Positions 22,867 to 29,305 are shown, counted from the first letter of the stretch. The stretch is DNA of 32,428 nt from Terriglobia bacterium (GCA_030038235.1 JASHPE010000146.1:1-32428), one strand, 5' to 3'. Numbers and translations are program-made. The notes: generated by a model not told the origin, from the letters alone.

Positions 22867-22943
22867 TGGTAGGAGCGGCCGGACTTGAACCCGCATCGCC
22901 CTGCTTAAAAGGCAGGCGCTCTCGCCGATTGAGCTACGCTCCC
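22867..22943 (-). tRNA. tRNA-Lys(UUU)
   Basis: Acceptor GGGAGCG/CGCTCCT (G1-T72), A73, CCA. Loop CTTTTAA in stem CCTGC/GCAGG gives UUU. One G-G mismatch in the T-stem. Confidence 0.89.
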
Positions 22944-22948
22944 GAAAC

Positions 22949-23023
22949 TGGCTCAGGCCCTCCGATTTGAACGGAGATCACCCTGGTTAACAGCCAGGTG
23001 CTTTACCGTTAAGCTAGACCTGA
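22949..23023 (-). tRNA. tRNA-Asn(GUU)
   Basis: Acceptor TCAGGTC/GGCCTGA, G73, CCA. Loop CTGTTAA in stem CCTGG/CCAGG gives GUU. Confidence 0.91.
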
Positions 23024-23030
23024 ACAATCC

Positions 23031-23104
23031 TGGTCCCGCGAGAGGAAATCGAATCCACGTCGCTCGATTATCGATCGAGTGCTCTGCCACTGAGCTATCG
23101 CGGG
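23031..23104 (-). tRNA. tRNA-Ile(GAU), C33
   Basis: Acceptor CCCGCGA/TCGCGGG, A73 (Ile discriminator), CCA. Stem CTCGA/TCGAG with loop TCGATAA gives GAU and C33. Confidence 0.87.
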
Positions 23105-23105
23105 A

Positions 23106-23185
23106 TGGTAGGCGCGATGGGATTCGAACCCACATTAATTGCCGGTTTAGGAAACCGGTGGCCGTCCAGTTGGCCTCACGCGCCT
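23106..23185 (-). tRNA. tRNA-Arg(CCU)
   Basis: Acceptor AGGCGCG/CGCGCCT, A73, CCA. Loop TTCCTAA in stem CCGGT/ACCGG gives CCU. Variable region is eight bases, longer than normal for class I. Confidence 0.87.
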
Positions 23186-23215
23186 GACAAACTCTGCACA
23201 TCCTTGTAAATCTTA

Positions 23216-23294
23216 TGGAGGGCTCGGCGGGATTTGAACTCGCGGCCTCTTCGTTCGTAGCGAAGCGCTCTATTCCGGGCTGAGCTACGAGCCC
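23216..23294 (-). tRNA. tRNA-Arg(ACG)
   Basis: Acceptor GGGCTCG/CGAGCCC, T73, CCA. Loop CTACGAA in stem CTTCG/CGAAG gives ACG, a substrate for TadA inosine editing in bacteria, which would let it read CGU, CGC and CGA. Confidence 0.9.
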
Positions 23295-23297
23295 TCA

Positions 23298-23391
23298 TGG
23301 TAGTGGGCCAGGGAATCGAACCCTGCCGAGCACCCTGATCCGGGGCAATTACGGGCTTATAAGGCCCGCTCGCACACCAGTGCTACCCACC
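23298..23391 (-). tRNA. tRNA with Ile anticodon UAU and long variable arm
   Basis: Acceptor GGTGGGT/GCCCACT (G1-T72), A73, CCA; T-stem CAGGG/CCCTG. Stem CGGGC/GCCCG with loop CTTATAA gives UAU. The variable region is 26 bases and can form its own stem (GCCCC..GGGTGC), a class II feature not expected for Ile. The D-arm can be drawn with a loop of only four bases. UAU itself is rare in bacteria, which usually read AUA with lysidine-modified CAU. Confidence 0.82.
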
Positions 23392-23392
23392 C

Positions 23393-23467
23393 TGGAGGCG
23401 CGGGCCGGAATCGGACCGGCGATGACCTGTTTTGCAGACAAGTGCCTTGCCACTTGGCTACCGCGCC
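23393..23467 (-). tRNA. tRNA-Cys(GCA)
   Basis: Acceptor GGCGCGG/CCGCGCC, T73 (Cys discriminator), CCA. Loop CTGCAAA gives GCA; the stem holds a T-G pair. Confidence 0.9.
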
Positions 23468-23468
23468 C

Positions 23469-23542
23469 TGGCGGGAGCAGGAGGAATCGAACCCCCGCTT
23501 GCGGATCTGGAGGCCGCCGCGCTGCCACTACGCCATGCTCCC
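23469..23542 (-). tRNA. tRNA-Trp(CCA)
   Basis: Acceptor GGGAGCA/TGCTCCC, G73 (Trp discriminator), CCA. Loop CTCCAGA gives CCA; the 31-39 pair is C-T. First complete tRNA of the array in transcription order. Confidence 0.9.
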
Positions 23543-23563
23543 GGGTTGCTTTCGTGTCTTCAG

Positions 23564-23577
23564 TTGTCAAAGAGCAA
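23564..23577 (-). promoter_or_regulatory. boxA-like antitermination site
   Basis: On the minus strand TTGCTCTTTGACAA matches the rRNA-operon boxA core (TGCTCTTTAACA) at 11 of 12 positions. It lies 21 bases ahead of tRNA-Trp and directly after a terminator-like hairpin. BoxA recruits NusB/S10 to make RNA polymerase resist termination. It also contains a perfect TTGACA, but no -10 follows at the right distance, so a promoter reading is less likely. Confidence 0.6.
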
Positions 23578-23578
23578 T

Positions 23579-23608
23579 AAAAAAGGCCCGCTTTTTAGGG
23601 CGGGCCTT
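23579..23608 (-). terminator. intrinsic terminator-like hairpin ahead of the main array
   Basis: Nine-base perfect arms (23583-23591, 23600-23608), loop CCTAAAAA and a run of six T on the minus strand (23584-23579). It lies between the tRNA-like leader and boxA, so it may act as an attenuator. Confidence 0.75.
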
Positions 23609-23776
23609 CTTAGAATTCTGATTGTGCCTGGATTCTACCCGCCTCCTCCGCGTCCTGGATTTGTCGCCATGATCGAGCTATGGACTAGCGTGTGGACGCA
23701 CACCAATATGCGATACGGCCAACCTTGCCGCTCGCATCTGGATTCGAATTTGGGGAATCGCTGCACTTCGTACCCT

Positions 23777-23849
23777 GGCCGACGATTGGATTTTAGTCTA
23801 CGCTGAGCTGCTTACAAAGCAGGCGTCTTAGACTCTTGGCTACACCGGC
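23777..23849 (-). pseudogene. degenerate tRNA-like leader, Thr(UGU) anticodon
   Basis: Ends GCCGGTG and CGTCGGC can pair over seven positions (two G-T), and stem CTGC/GCAG encloses TTTGTAA, giving UGU. The T-arm has lost the TTC core and pairs poorly, the D-arm is irregular, and CCA is absent. It duplicates the intact Thr(UGU) gene. Most likely a decayed tRNA or tRNA-like leader, right after the array promoter. Confidence 0.5.
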
Positions 23850-23857
23850 ACACTACG

Positions 23858-23906
23858 ATTATGCACACTTAAAGGAAGAATGCAAGAGAAAAATTTGAAA
23901 AATTTC
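23858..23906 (-). promoter_or_regulatory. candidate array promoter with UP-like element
   Basis: Reading the minus strand: A/T tracts AAATTTTTCAAATTTTT (about 23889-23905), a poor -35 TTGCAT (23885-23880), 16 bases, then CATAAT (23863-23858), followed by the tRNA-like leader. A/T tracts upstream of a weak -35 are typical of stable-RNA promoters. Confidence 0.5.
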
Positions 23907-23924
23907 TAGTCTCCCGTTCCGCCC

Positions 23925-23953
23925 GGGAGTGCGGGCGGCACGCCCGCGCTCCC
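23925..23953. repeat. hairpin of the GGGAGCGCGGGC family
   Basis: 13-base arms with a three-base loop and one G-T-type mismatch, continuing into CAGGCC. Shares its core with the inverted repeat at 16348-16428. Confidence 0.6.
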
Positions 23954-24103
23954 AGGCCCGGCGCTTCAAATTGATTCCCAAAGCTTTACATCGGGTGTAA
24001 AGTTAATTGCCGGCTGGAAACCGGCTCAGACGCCCCCGCTGGGACCCCGGAACTGGAGTCGCCGGTGAGGTCGAGAGCCCTACCCGTCAAGGAGCTGACA
24101 CTT

Positions 24104-24835
24104 ATGTCTCGAACAATTCTCGCTTTCTTCGCCGCACTGCTTTTGCTGCCGGTTGCCGCCCGCGCTCAAACCGTCGACGACGTTGTCGCCAAGTGGGTCC
24201 AGGCGCGCGGGGGCATGGACAAGCTGAAGTCCGTCCAGACCGAGCGCGTCACGTTGAAGCTGCACGCGGGCATGTTCGAGGCCACCATCATGCAGATCAA
24301 CAAGCGGCCGGACATGATGCGCCAGGAATTCATCCTGCAGGGGATGGCGCAGGTGGAAGCCTACGACGGCAAGACCGGCTGGCAGTTGAATCCGTTCGAG
24401 GGGCGCCGCGACGCCGAACTTCTCTCCGAAGACGAGACCAAGAGCCTCGTGGAGCAGGCGGATATCGACGGGCCGCTGGTGGATTATGCCCAGAAGGGTC
24501 ACAAGGCTGAACTGGTGGGCCACGATGACGTGGAAGGCACGGATTGCTACAAAATCAAGCTGACGCTCAAGAACGGCGACATCCGCACCATCTACCTCGA
24601 CACCGACTCGCTGATGGAGATCAAAGAGGAATCGCAGACCATGATTCGCGGCGCCATGCAGGAAGGCGAGACGTATTACGGCGATTACGAAAAGGTGGAC
24701 GGCATATACGAGCCTTTTGCGATCGAGTCCGGGCAGAAGGGCAATCCCGACCGGACGAAACTCACGGTGGAGAAGGTGGAGTTCAACGTGCCAGTCGAGG
24801 ATTCGGTATTTGAGATGCCGGCAGCTAAACATTGA
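24104..24835 (+). CDS. LolA-like outer-membrane lipoprotein-sorting-type protein
   Basis: 243 aa from ATG 24104, preceded by AAGGAG. Signal peptide ILAFFAALLLLPVAARAQ, then VDDVVAKWVQARGGMDKLKSVQT, a start typical of the COG2834/LolA-like family in acidobacteria, followed by alternating beta-strands (DMMRQEFILQGMAQVEAYDGKTGWQLNPF; GTDCYKIKLTLKNGDIRTIYLD). Predicted periplasmic, with a half-barrel able to hold lipid or lipoprotein acyl chains. Sits 75 bases ahead of the BNR protein on the same strand, with a palindrome between. Exact ligand unknown. Confidence 0.8.
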   Translation: MSRTILAFFAALLLLPVAARAQTVDDVVAKWVQARGGMDKLKSVQTERVTLKLHAGMFEATIMQINKRPDMMRQEFILQGMAQVEAYDGKTGWQLNPFEGRRDAELLSEDETKSLVEQADIDGPLVDYAQKGHKAELVGHDDVEGTDCYKIKLTLKNGDIRTIYLDTDSLMEIKEESQTMIRGAMQEGETYYGDYEKVDGIYEPFAIESGQKGNPDRTKLTVEKVEFNVPVEDSVFEMPAAKH

Positions 24836-24852
24836 AATTGAGTCATTGAGCC

Positions 24853-24879
24853 ATTGAATCATTGAGTCAATGATTCAAT
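24853..24879. repeat. perfect 27-base palindrome between two genes
   Basis: ATTGAATCATTGA (24853-24865), central G, then its exact complement (24867-24879). Preceded by further ATTGAGTC/ATTGAGCC words. No T-run. It may stabilise or end the upstream transcript, or be a repeat of the word-palindrome type seen at 17801-17860. Confidence 0.6.
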
Positions 24880-24928
24880 CGCTGGATGATTCACCGTCGT
24901 CAATTCTAGGATGGGGGATTTCTTCACA

Positions 24929-27900
24929 ATGTACAGACCAGCCGCTCGCTTCGCAATTCTTCTGGCGCTGCTCGCCGCAATCTCATTTGCCGGCGATCTC
25001 GTGGCCCAGGAGGTGAAGTTCGATTCTGACACCATTTCCGGGCTCGGCGCGCGCAACATCGGCTCCGCCACCATGAGCGGACGCGTGACGTCGCTGGCGG
25101 GCGTGTGGGAGAAGGATCGCCTCACGATCTACGTGGGGGCGGCGAGCGGCGGCGTGTGGAAGTCGGTCAACGGCGGCACCACGTGCAAGCCGGTCTTCGA
25201 CAAAGAACCGGCGCAGTCCATCGGCGCTATCACCATCGATCCCTCGAACCCCAAGACCATATGGGTGGGCACGGGCGAAGCGTGGACTCGCAACAGCGTC
25301 TCGATCGGCGACGGCATCTACAAATCGACCGATGGCGGCGACAATTGGACGAATATGGGATTGAAGGATTCCGAGCGCATCGCCAAAATCCTGGTCGATC
25401 CCAAGGCTTCGAGCACCGTGTACGCCTGCGTCCCGGGCAAATTGTGGAGCGACAGCGACGATCGCGGCCTCTACAAGACCACGGACGGCGGCCAAACCTG
25501 GACGAAGATTCTGAAAGGCGCCAATCTCTCCACCGGCTGCTCGATGATCTCCATGAGTCCCGACGACTCCAAAGTGATCTACGCGGGCATGTGGGATTTC
25601 CGCCGCAAGGGCTGGACGTTCCGCTCCGGCGGCGATGGTCCCACCGCGCCGAGTGGCAGCGGATTCTTCAAGACCACCGACGGCGGCGCCACGTGGACGA
25701 GCATGGACGTAAAGAACGGTCTGCCGCCCAAGCCCTGGGGTCGGATCGCCGTGGCCGTTGCGCCCTCGAATCCCAAAGTGGTTTACGCCTTGGTGGAATG
25801 CACGTCGAGCGCCCTTTATCGCTCCGACGACGCCGGTGCGACCTGGCATCGTCGGGATTCCAGCCAGATGATGGTCTGGCGTCCGTTTTATTTCGCCAAT
25901 CTGATCGTCGATCCCAAGAACGAGAACAAGGTTTACAAACCCGACGGTGGCCTGATTCTGAGCAACGACGGCGGACGCAGTTTCAGCGGCATTTCCGGCG
26001 GCGCTCACGGCGACTTTCACGACGTCTGGATCGATCCGCGCAACTCCGATCACGTCATCACCGGCGACGACGGCGGCGTCTGGTATTCCTATGACAGCGG
26101 CAACAACTGGTGGAAGGCTGACAACCTGCCGATCTCGCAGTTCTATCACGTGAGCGTGGACATGGCCGACCCCTATCACGTCTACGGCGGCCTCCAGGAC
26201 AACGCCGTCTGGCGCGGCGATTCCTCCTATCCGGGCGGCATCGGCAACGACCGCTGGGAGAACCTGGGCGGCGGCGACGGATTTTTCGCTTTCGCCGACA
26301 CCGCTGATCCGCATTACGCTTACGTGGAATCGCAGGGCGGCGAGATTACGCGCATTAATCAGTTCACGTTGGAGTCGCGCAGCATCAAGCCTCTGCCTAA
26401 TTACGGCGAGGGCAAGCTGCGCTTCAACTGGAACACGCCCATCCCCATGAGTCCGAATGAGCCGGGCACGGTCTACATCGGGGCGCAATTTCTCTTTCGC
26501 TCGCGCGATCACGGCCAGACCTGGGACCGCATTTCGCCCGACCTCACCACGAACGATCCCGACAAGCAGAAGCAGGAAGAATCGGGCGGCGTCACCGTGG
26601 ACAATTCCGACGCCGAGACGCACACCACGATCTACTCCATCAGCGAATCGCCGCGCGACGGCCAGACGATCTGGGTGGGCACCGACGACGGCAATCTGCA
26701 GCTCACGCGTGACGGCGGCAAGACGTGGAACAACCTGGTGAGCAACGTGCCCAACCTGCCGCGATTCTCCTGGGTTTCCTGGGTGGAAGCCGGCCGATTC
26801 GATCCGGCGACGGCTTACGCCGCTTTCGATCGCCACAGTTTCGGGGACATGCAGCCCTACGTCTACAAGACCACCGACTACGGCACGACGTGGACGCGCC
26901 TGGTCGGTCCTGAGAGCGGCGTGCGTGGATTCGCTCACGTGATCAAGGAAGACACGGTGGCGCCGAATCTGTTGTTCCTCGGCACCGAGTTCGGTCTCTG
27001 GATTTCGCTCGATAGCGGCAAGCAATGGGCGCAATACAAGGGCGGGGAATTTCCGAGCGTCCCCGTGCGCGACCTCGTAGTGCATCCGCGCGACTCCGAC
27101 CTGGTGATCGCCACGCACGGCCGCGGCATTTGGATCGTGGACGACATCACGCCGCTGCGCGAGCTCTCGCCCGCCGTGCTCTCTGAGCAAGCGGGGTTCG
27201 TCACCGGCCGGCCGACCCGGCAGCGCCTGATGGCTTCCGGCGGCTGGTCGAACGGCAACGCCGTGTTCGTGGGCTCCGATCCGCCGGATGCGGCCTTGAT
27301 CACCTACTATCAGGCGAAACGCCACATTTTCGGCAAGATGACGATCCAGGTGTTTGACCCTCAGGGCAAGCTGCTCGAGACGCTGCCCGCCAATGCGCGG
27401 CGCGGCCTCAGCCGCGTGCAGTGGGACATGCGCTTGAAGCCGCCGCGCGTGCCTCCGGCCGTTTCGCTCGCCTTCGAAGCCAGCATCGGTGCGCGCGTCC
27501 TGCCCGGCACCTACACCATCAAGATGACGCGCGGCTCCGACGTTTACACCGAGCAGCTCACCGTCGGACTCGACCCGCGCGCCACCTACACGGCGGCGGA
27601 TCGCCAGCTTCAGCTTGACGCGGTCCGGCGCGTCTCGGCGCTGCTCGACGACATGAGCTATCAGGTCGCCCGGATCAACAGCGTGCGCGACGCACTGGCC
27701 CAGCGCGCCGCCAAATTGCCGCAGGGCGATCCGCTGCGCGCGCAGCTGACCACGCTGTCCGGTCGCACCGACGATATTCGCAAGAAGATCGTAGCCACCA
27801 AGGAAGGCGGCGCCATCACCGGCGAATTACGCCTTCGCGAGAAGACAACAGAACTTTACGGCGATTTCGTCTTCTATGAAGGCAAGCCCGGAGATTACCA

Positions 27901-28126
27901 GGTGGCGCGAATCGACTCGCTAACGCACGAGCTTGGCGACGTGGCGCATGAGTTCGACGGCTTTGTGGCGAAGGATCTGGCGGCGGCGAATCAGTCCCTG
28001 ACGGAGAAGAAGCTCGAGCCTGTTCAGCCCGTCTCTCGTGAGAATTGGGAGAAAGCTAATCCCGCGCCAGGAGCGGAAAACGCCGGCGCTGCCGCCTTTC
28101 GGCGGGCCATGGGCGAGCGCGACTAA
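24929..28126 (+). CDS. exported BNR/sortilin (VPS10)-like propeller protein
   Basis: 1065 aa from ATG 24929, preceded by GGGGGA; ATG 24911 is an alternative six codons upstream without a ribosome site. Signal peptide FAILLALLAAISFAG. Residues 30-760 are BNR/Asp-box repeats (STDGGDNWTNMG, TTDGGQTWTKIL, TTDGGATWTSMD, SDDAGATWHRRD, SRDHGQTWDRIS, TRDGGKTWNNLV) as in sortilin/VPS10 and xyloglucanase-type propellers, with PSNPKTIWVGTGE. A FlgD-like Ig segment follows (QVFDPQGKLLETLPANARRGLSRVQWDMR), then a helical C-terminus. Such acidobacterial proteins are often named glycosyl hydrolase, but I see no catalytic pair. Confidence 0.9.
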   Translation: MYRPAARFAILLALLAAISFAGDLVAQEVKFDSDTISGLGARNIGSATMSGRVTSLAGVWEKDRLTIYVGAASGGVWKSVNGGTTCKPVFDKEPAQSIGAITIDPSNPKTIWVGTGEAWTRNSVSIGDGIYKSTDGGDNWTNMGLKDSERIAKILVDPKASSTVYACVPGKLWSDSDDRGLYKTTDGGQTWTKILKGANLSTGCSMISMSPDDSKVIYAGMWDFRRKGWTFRSGGDGPTAPSGSGFFKTTDGGATWTSMDVKNGLPPKPWGRIAVAVAPSNPKVVYALVECTSSALYRSDDAGATWHRRDSSQMMVWRPFYFANLIVDPKNENKVYKPDGGLILSNDGGRSFSGISGGAHGDFHDVWIDPRNSDHVITGDDGGVWYSYDSGNNWWKADNLPISQFYHVSVDMADPYHVYGGLQDNAVWRGDSSYPGGIGNDRWENLGGGDGFFAFADTADPHYAYVESQGGEITRINQFTLESRSIKPLPNYGEGKLRFNWNTPIPMSPNEPGTVYIGAQFLFRSRDHGQTWDRISPDLTTNDPDKQKQEESGGVTVDNSDAETHTTIYSISESPRDGQTIWVGTDDGNLQLTRDGGKTWNNLVSNVPNLPRFSWVSWVEAGRFDPATAYAAFDRHSFGDMQPYVYKTTDYGTTWTRLVGPESGVRGFAHVIKEDTVAPNLLFLGTEFGLWISLDSGKQWAQYKGGEFPSVPVRDLVVHPRDSDLVIATHGRGIWIVDDITPLRELSPAVLSEQAGFVTGRPTRQRLMASGGWSNGNAVFVGSDPPDAALITYYQAKRHIFGKMTIQVFDPQGKLLETLPANARRGLSRVQWDMRLKPPRVPPAVSLAFEASIGARVLPGTYTIKMTRGSDVYTEQLTVGLDPRATYTAADRQLQLDAVRRVSALLDDMSYQVARINSVRDALAQRAAKLPQGDPLRAQLTTLSGRTDDIRKKIVATKEGGAITGELRLREKTTELYGDFVFYEGKPGDYQVARIDSLTHELGDVAHEFDGFVAKDLAAANQSLTEKKLEPVQPVSRENWEKANPAPGAENAGAAAFRRAMGERD

Positions 28127-28180
28127 CTTGCGTCCCGAGCGAGCCAGCGGTTGAGTGGGCCCGTCTCGGCTCCTCACGGC

Positions 28181-28561
28181 CTACAGCCTTTCCGCGCCCT
28201 CAACCTTGCCGAGGTCGCGGTCGAACGTGCCTAGCGGCAAATGACCGGCGCTGCGCGAAAGCTCGAGCAGGAGACAGCCGGAAAAACTCACCCGTGGATA
28301 TCTGCGAAACTCGGCCAGAGCGGCAGTGACCACCTCCGGATCCTGCAGCGACAGTTCCCGGTGATTGAGGAGCGTCTCGACCGCCGAGGCAATCTCACTG
28401 CGGCCGCGACCGTAAACGGCAGAAAGCACCCACACCGCTTCCGCAAGCGCGAGCAGTGAAACCCACACACCGCCCTCCACCCAGCGGGAGGCGGCGGCAA
28501 ATTGCCGGACATCGTCTTGGGTGATGAGTCGAACGAGGACGTTCGTATCAACGGCGCGCAT
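28181..28561 (-). CDS. vapC: PIN-domain protein, VapC-like toxin, third acidic residue missing
   Basis: 126 aa. PIN signature at the start (AVDTNVLVRLI, Asp5) and Glu41 in LALAEAVWVL. The usual FADAL acidic residue is replaced: residues 93-97 read F-S-G-C-L, with Gly95 where Asp is expected. The last motif TFDRDL (Asp114, Asp116) is present. VapC toxins cut RNA, often tRNA or rRNA, with a Mg-binding acidic cluster; loss of one acid may weaken or abolish activity. Start overlaps the antitoxin gene by 14 bases. Confidence 0.87.
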   Translation of the reverse strand: MRAVDTNVLVRLITQDDVRQFAAASRWVEGGVWVSLLALAEAVWVLSAVYGRGRSEIASAVETLLNHRELSLQDPEVVTAALAEFRRYPRVSFSGCLLLELSRSAGHLPLGTFDRDLGKVEGAERL

Positions 28562-28811
28562 GCCGCTCCCGGACGTAGCGCCGAATTCCGGCTTTCAGTT
28601 CGGCGAGGCTTCGGAAACTCGGAGGCTCGTCAGGGAAAGCCGCGCGATGGACATCGTCCCAACCGTACCGCCCCGACCGCTGCACGACGATCCTATCGCC
28701 CTCTTCATTCCACTCCAGAACCGATCCGGGACCAACGCCGAGTCTCCGGCGCACTTCCGCGGGGACCGAAATCTGACCCTGCGCCGTGACTTTGGAACGA
28801 GCTAATGCCAT
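28548..28811 (-). CDS. vapB: AbrB/MazE-type antitoxin, VapB-like
   Basis: 87 aa. N-terminal swapped-hairpin DNA-binding domain (KVTAQGQISVPAEVRRRLGVGPGSVLEW), then a C-terminal region (WDDVHRAAFPDEPPSFRSLAELKAGIRRYVRERH) likely to wrap the PIN toxin. Overlaps the toxin gene, typical of a toxin-antitoxin operon. Its start lies nine bases from a 12-base palindrome that may be its operator. Confidence 0.9.
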   Translation of the reverse strand: MALARSKVTAQGQISVPAEVRRRLGVGPGSVLEWNEEGDRIVVQRSGRYGWDDVHRAAFPDEPPSFRSLAELKAGIRRYVRERHARR

Positions 28812-28820
28812 ACTGTCATC

Positions 28821-28832
28821 TTACCACGGTAA
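28821..28832 (-). promoter_or_regulatory. candidate VapB operator
   Basis: TTACC-AC-GGTAA, perfect 5-base arms, nine bases upstream of the antitoxin start. AbrB-type antitoxins usually repress their own operon at such sites. Confidence 0.5.
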
Positions 28833-28900
28833 TGGGCCGCGTGAGCGCATTCTTACGGCAGTGCGATTCCGCGGCACGCCACCCGGCTCAAACGATTCGG

Positions 28901-29305
28901 TCAGAGCGCTAGGAGCCGACCCAGTTGATCCAGGTCGAGTTGGGCCGGATCGGCGCCCACCCGCGAGAAGTACAGCATCACCGGCTTTCCGGCCTTAGCC
29001 ACGCGTTCGATTTCTTCCAGTGTGCCGCTCTCGGCACTGCCCGTGGGAGTGCCGATTCTGGTCCCAAAAACACCGACGAGGAGGTCGCAGTCGTCCACTA
29101 TCGTCCGGTTGATGACTTCCTGCGGACGAACGCCGTACTCTGGCGCGGTGTGTGTCTCCCACCGGAGCGGCAGGAGTGTGACGCGGCGTGTGTACGAATA
29201 AAGGTTGTTCCACTCCTGGATAACGCGGACAGCTATCTCGCGTTCTTCGTCGACGTCTGACGGAGACGCTATCAGAATCCGAAATACTCGACTGTCGTAA
29301 GCCAC
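28901..29305 (-). CDS. short DUF4062-like protein
   Basis: The core FRILIASPSDVDEEREIAVRVIQEWN, then LLPLRWETHTAPEYGVRPQEVINRTIVDDCDLLVGVFGTRIGTPTG and GTLEEIERVAKAGKPVMLYFS, matches DUF4062, a flavodoxin/TIR-like fold often found at the N-terminus of NTPase proteins, including ones linked to defence. Family domains usually continue past the last strand; this protein stops after LDQLGRLLAL, so it is a stand-alone or C-terminally truncated copy of 134 aa. GTG 29305 follows GAGGTGG; an ATG at 29347 would add 14 residues. No partner gene is visible. Confidence 0.7.
   Translation of the reverse strand: MAYDSRVFRILIASPSDVDEEREIAVRVIQEWNNLYSYTRRVTLLPLRWETHTAPEYGVRPQEVINRTIVDDCDLLVGVFGTRIGTPTGSAESGTLEEIERVAKAGKPVMLYFSRVGADPAQLDLDQLGRLLAL

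Noticed and set aside
23542..23570. TTGACA as a -35 box directly ahead of tRNA-Trp
   Set aside because: The expected -10 position reads AACCCG and the start would fall inside the tRNA; the hexamer is better explained as part of the boxA-like motif.
19655..23580. Many short open frames across the tRNA region
   Set aside because: They cross tRNA genes on both strands and look alike only because tRNA T-arm sequences recur. Only the HNH gene has domain evidence.
23680..23776. Possible further tRNA remnant containing GGATTCGAATT
   Set aside because: The T-arm-like core is present, but I cannot pair an acceptor or find an anticodon arm; chance palindrome is as likely.
24983..27325. 780-codon open frame on the minus strand
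   Set aside because: It lies opposite the BNR propeller gene, is His/Arg/Val-rich without recognisable motifs, and is the usual antisense shadow of GC-rich coding DNA.
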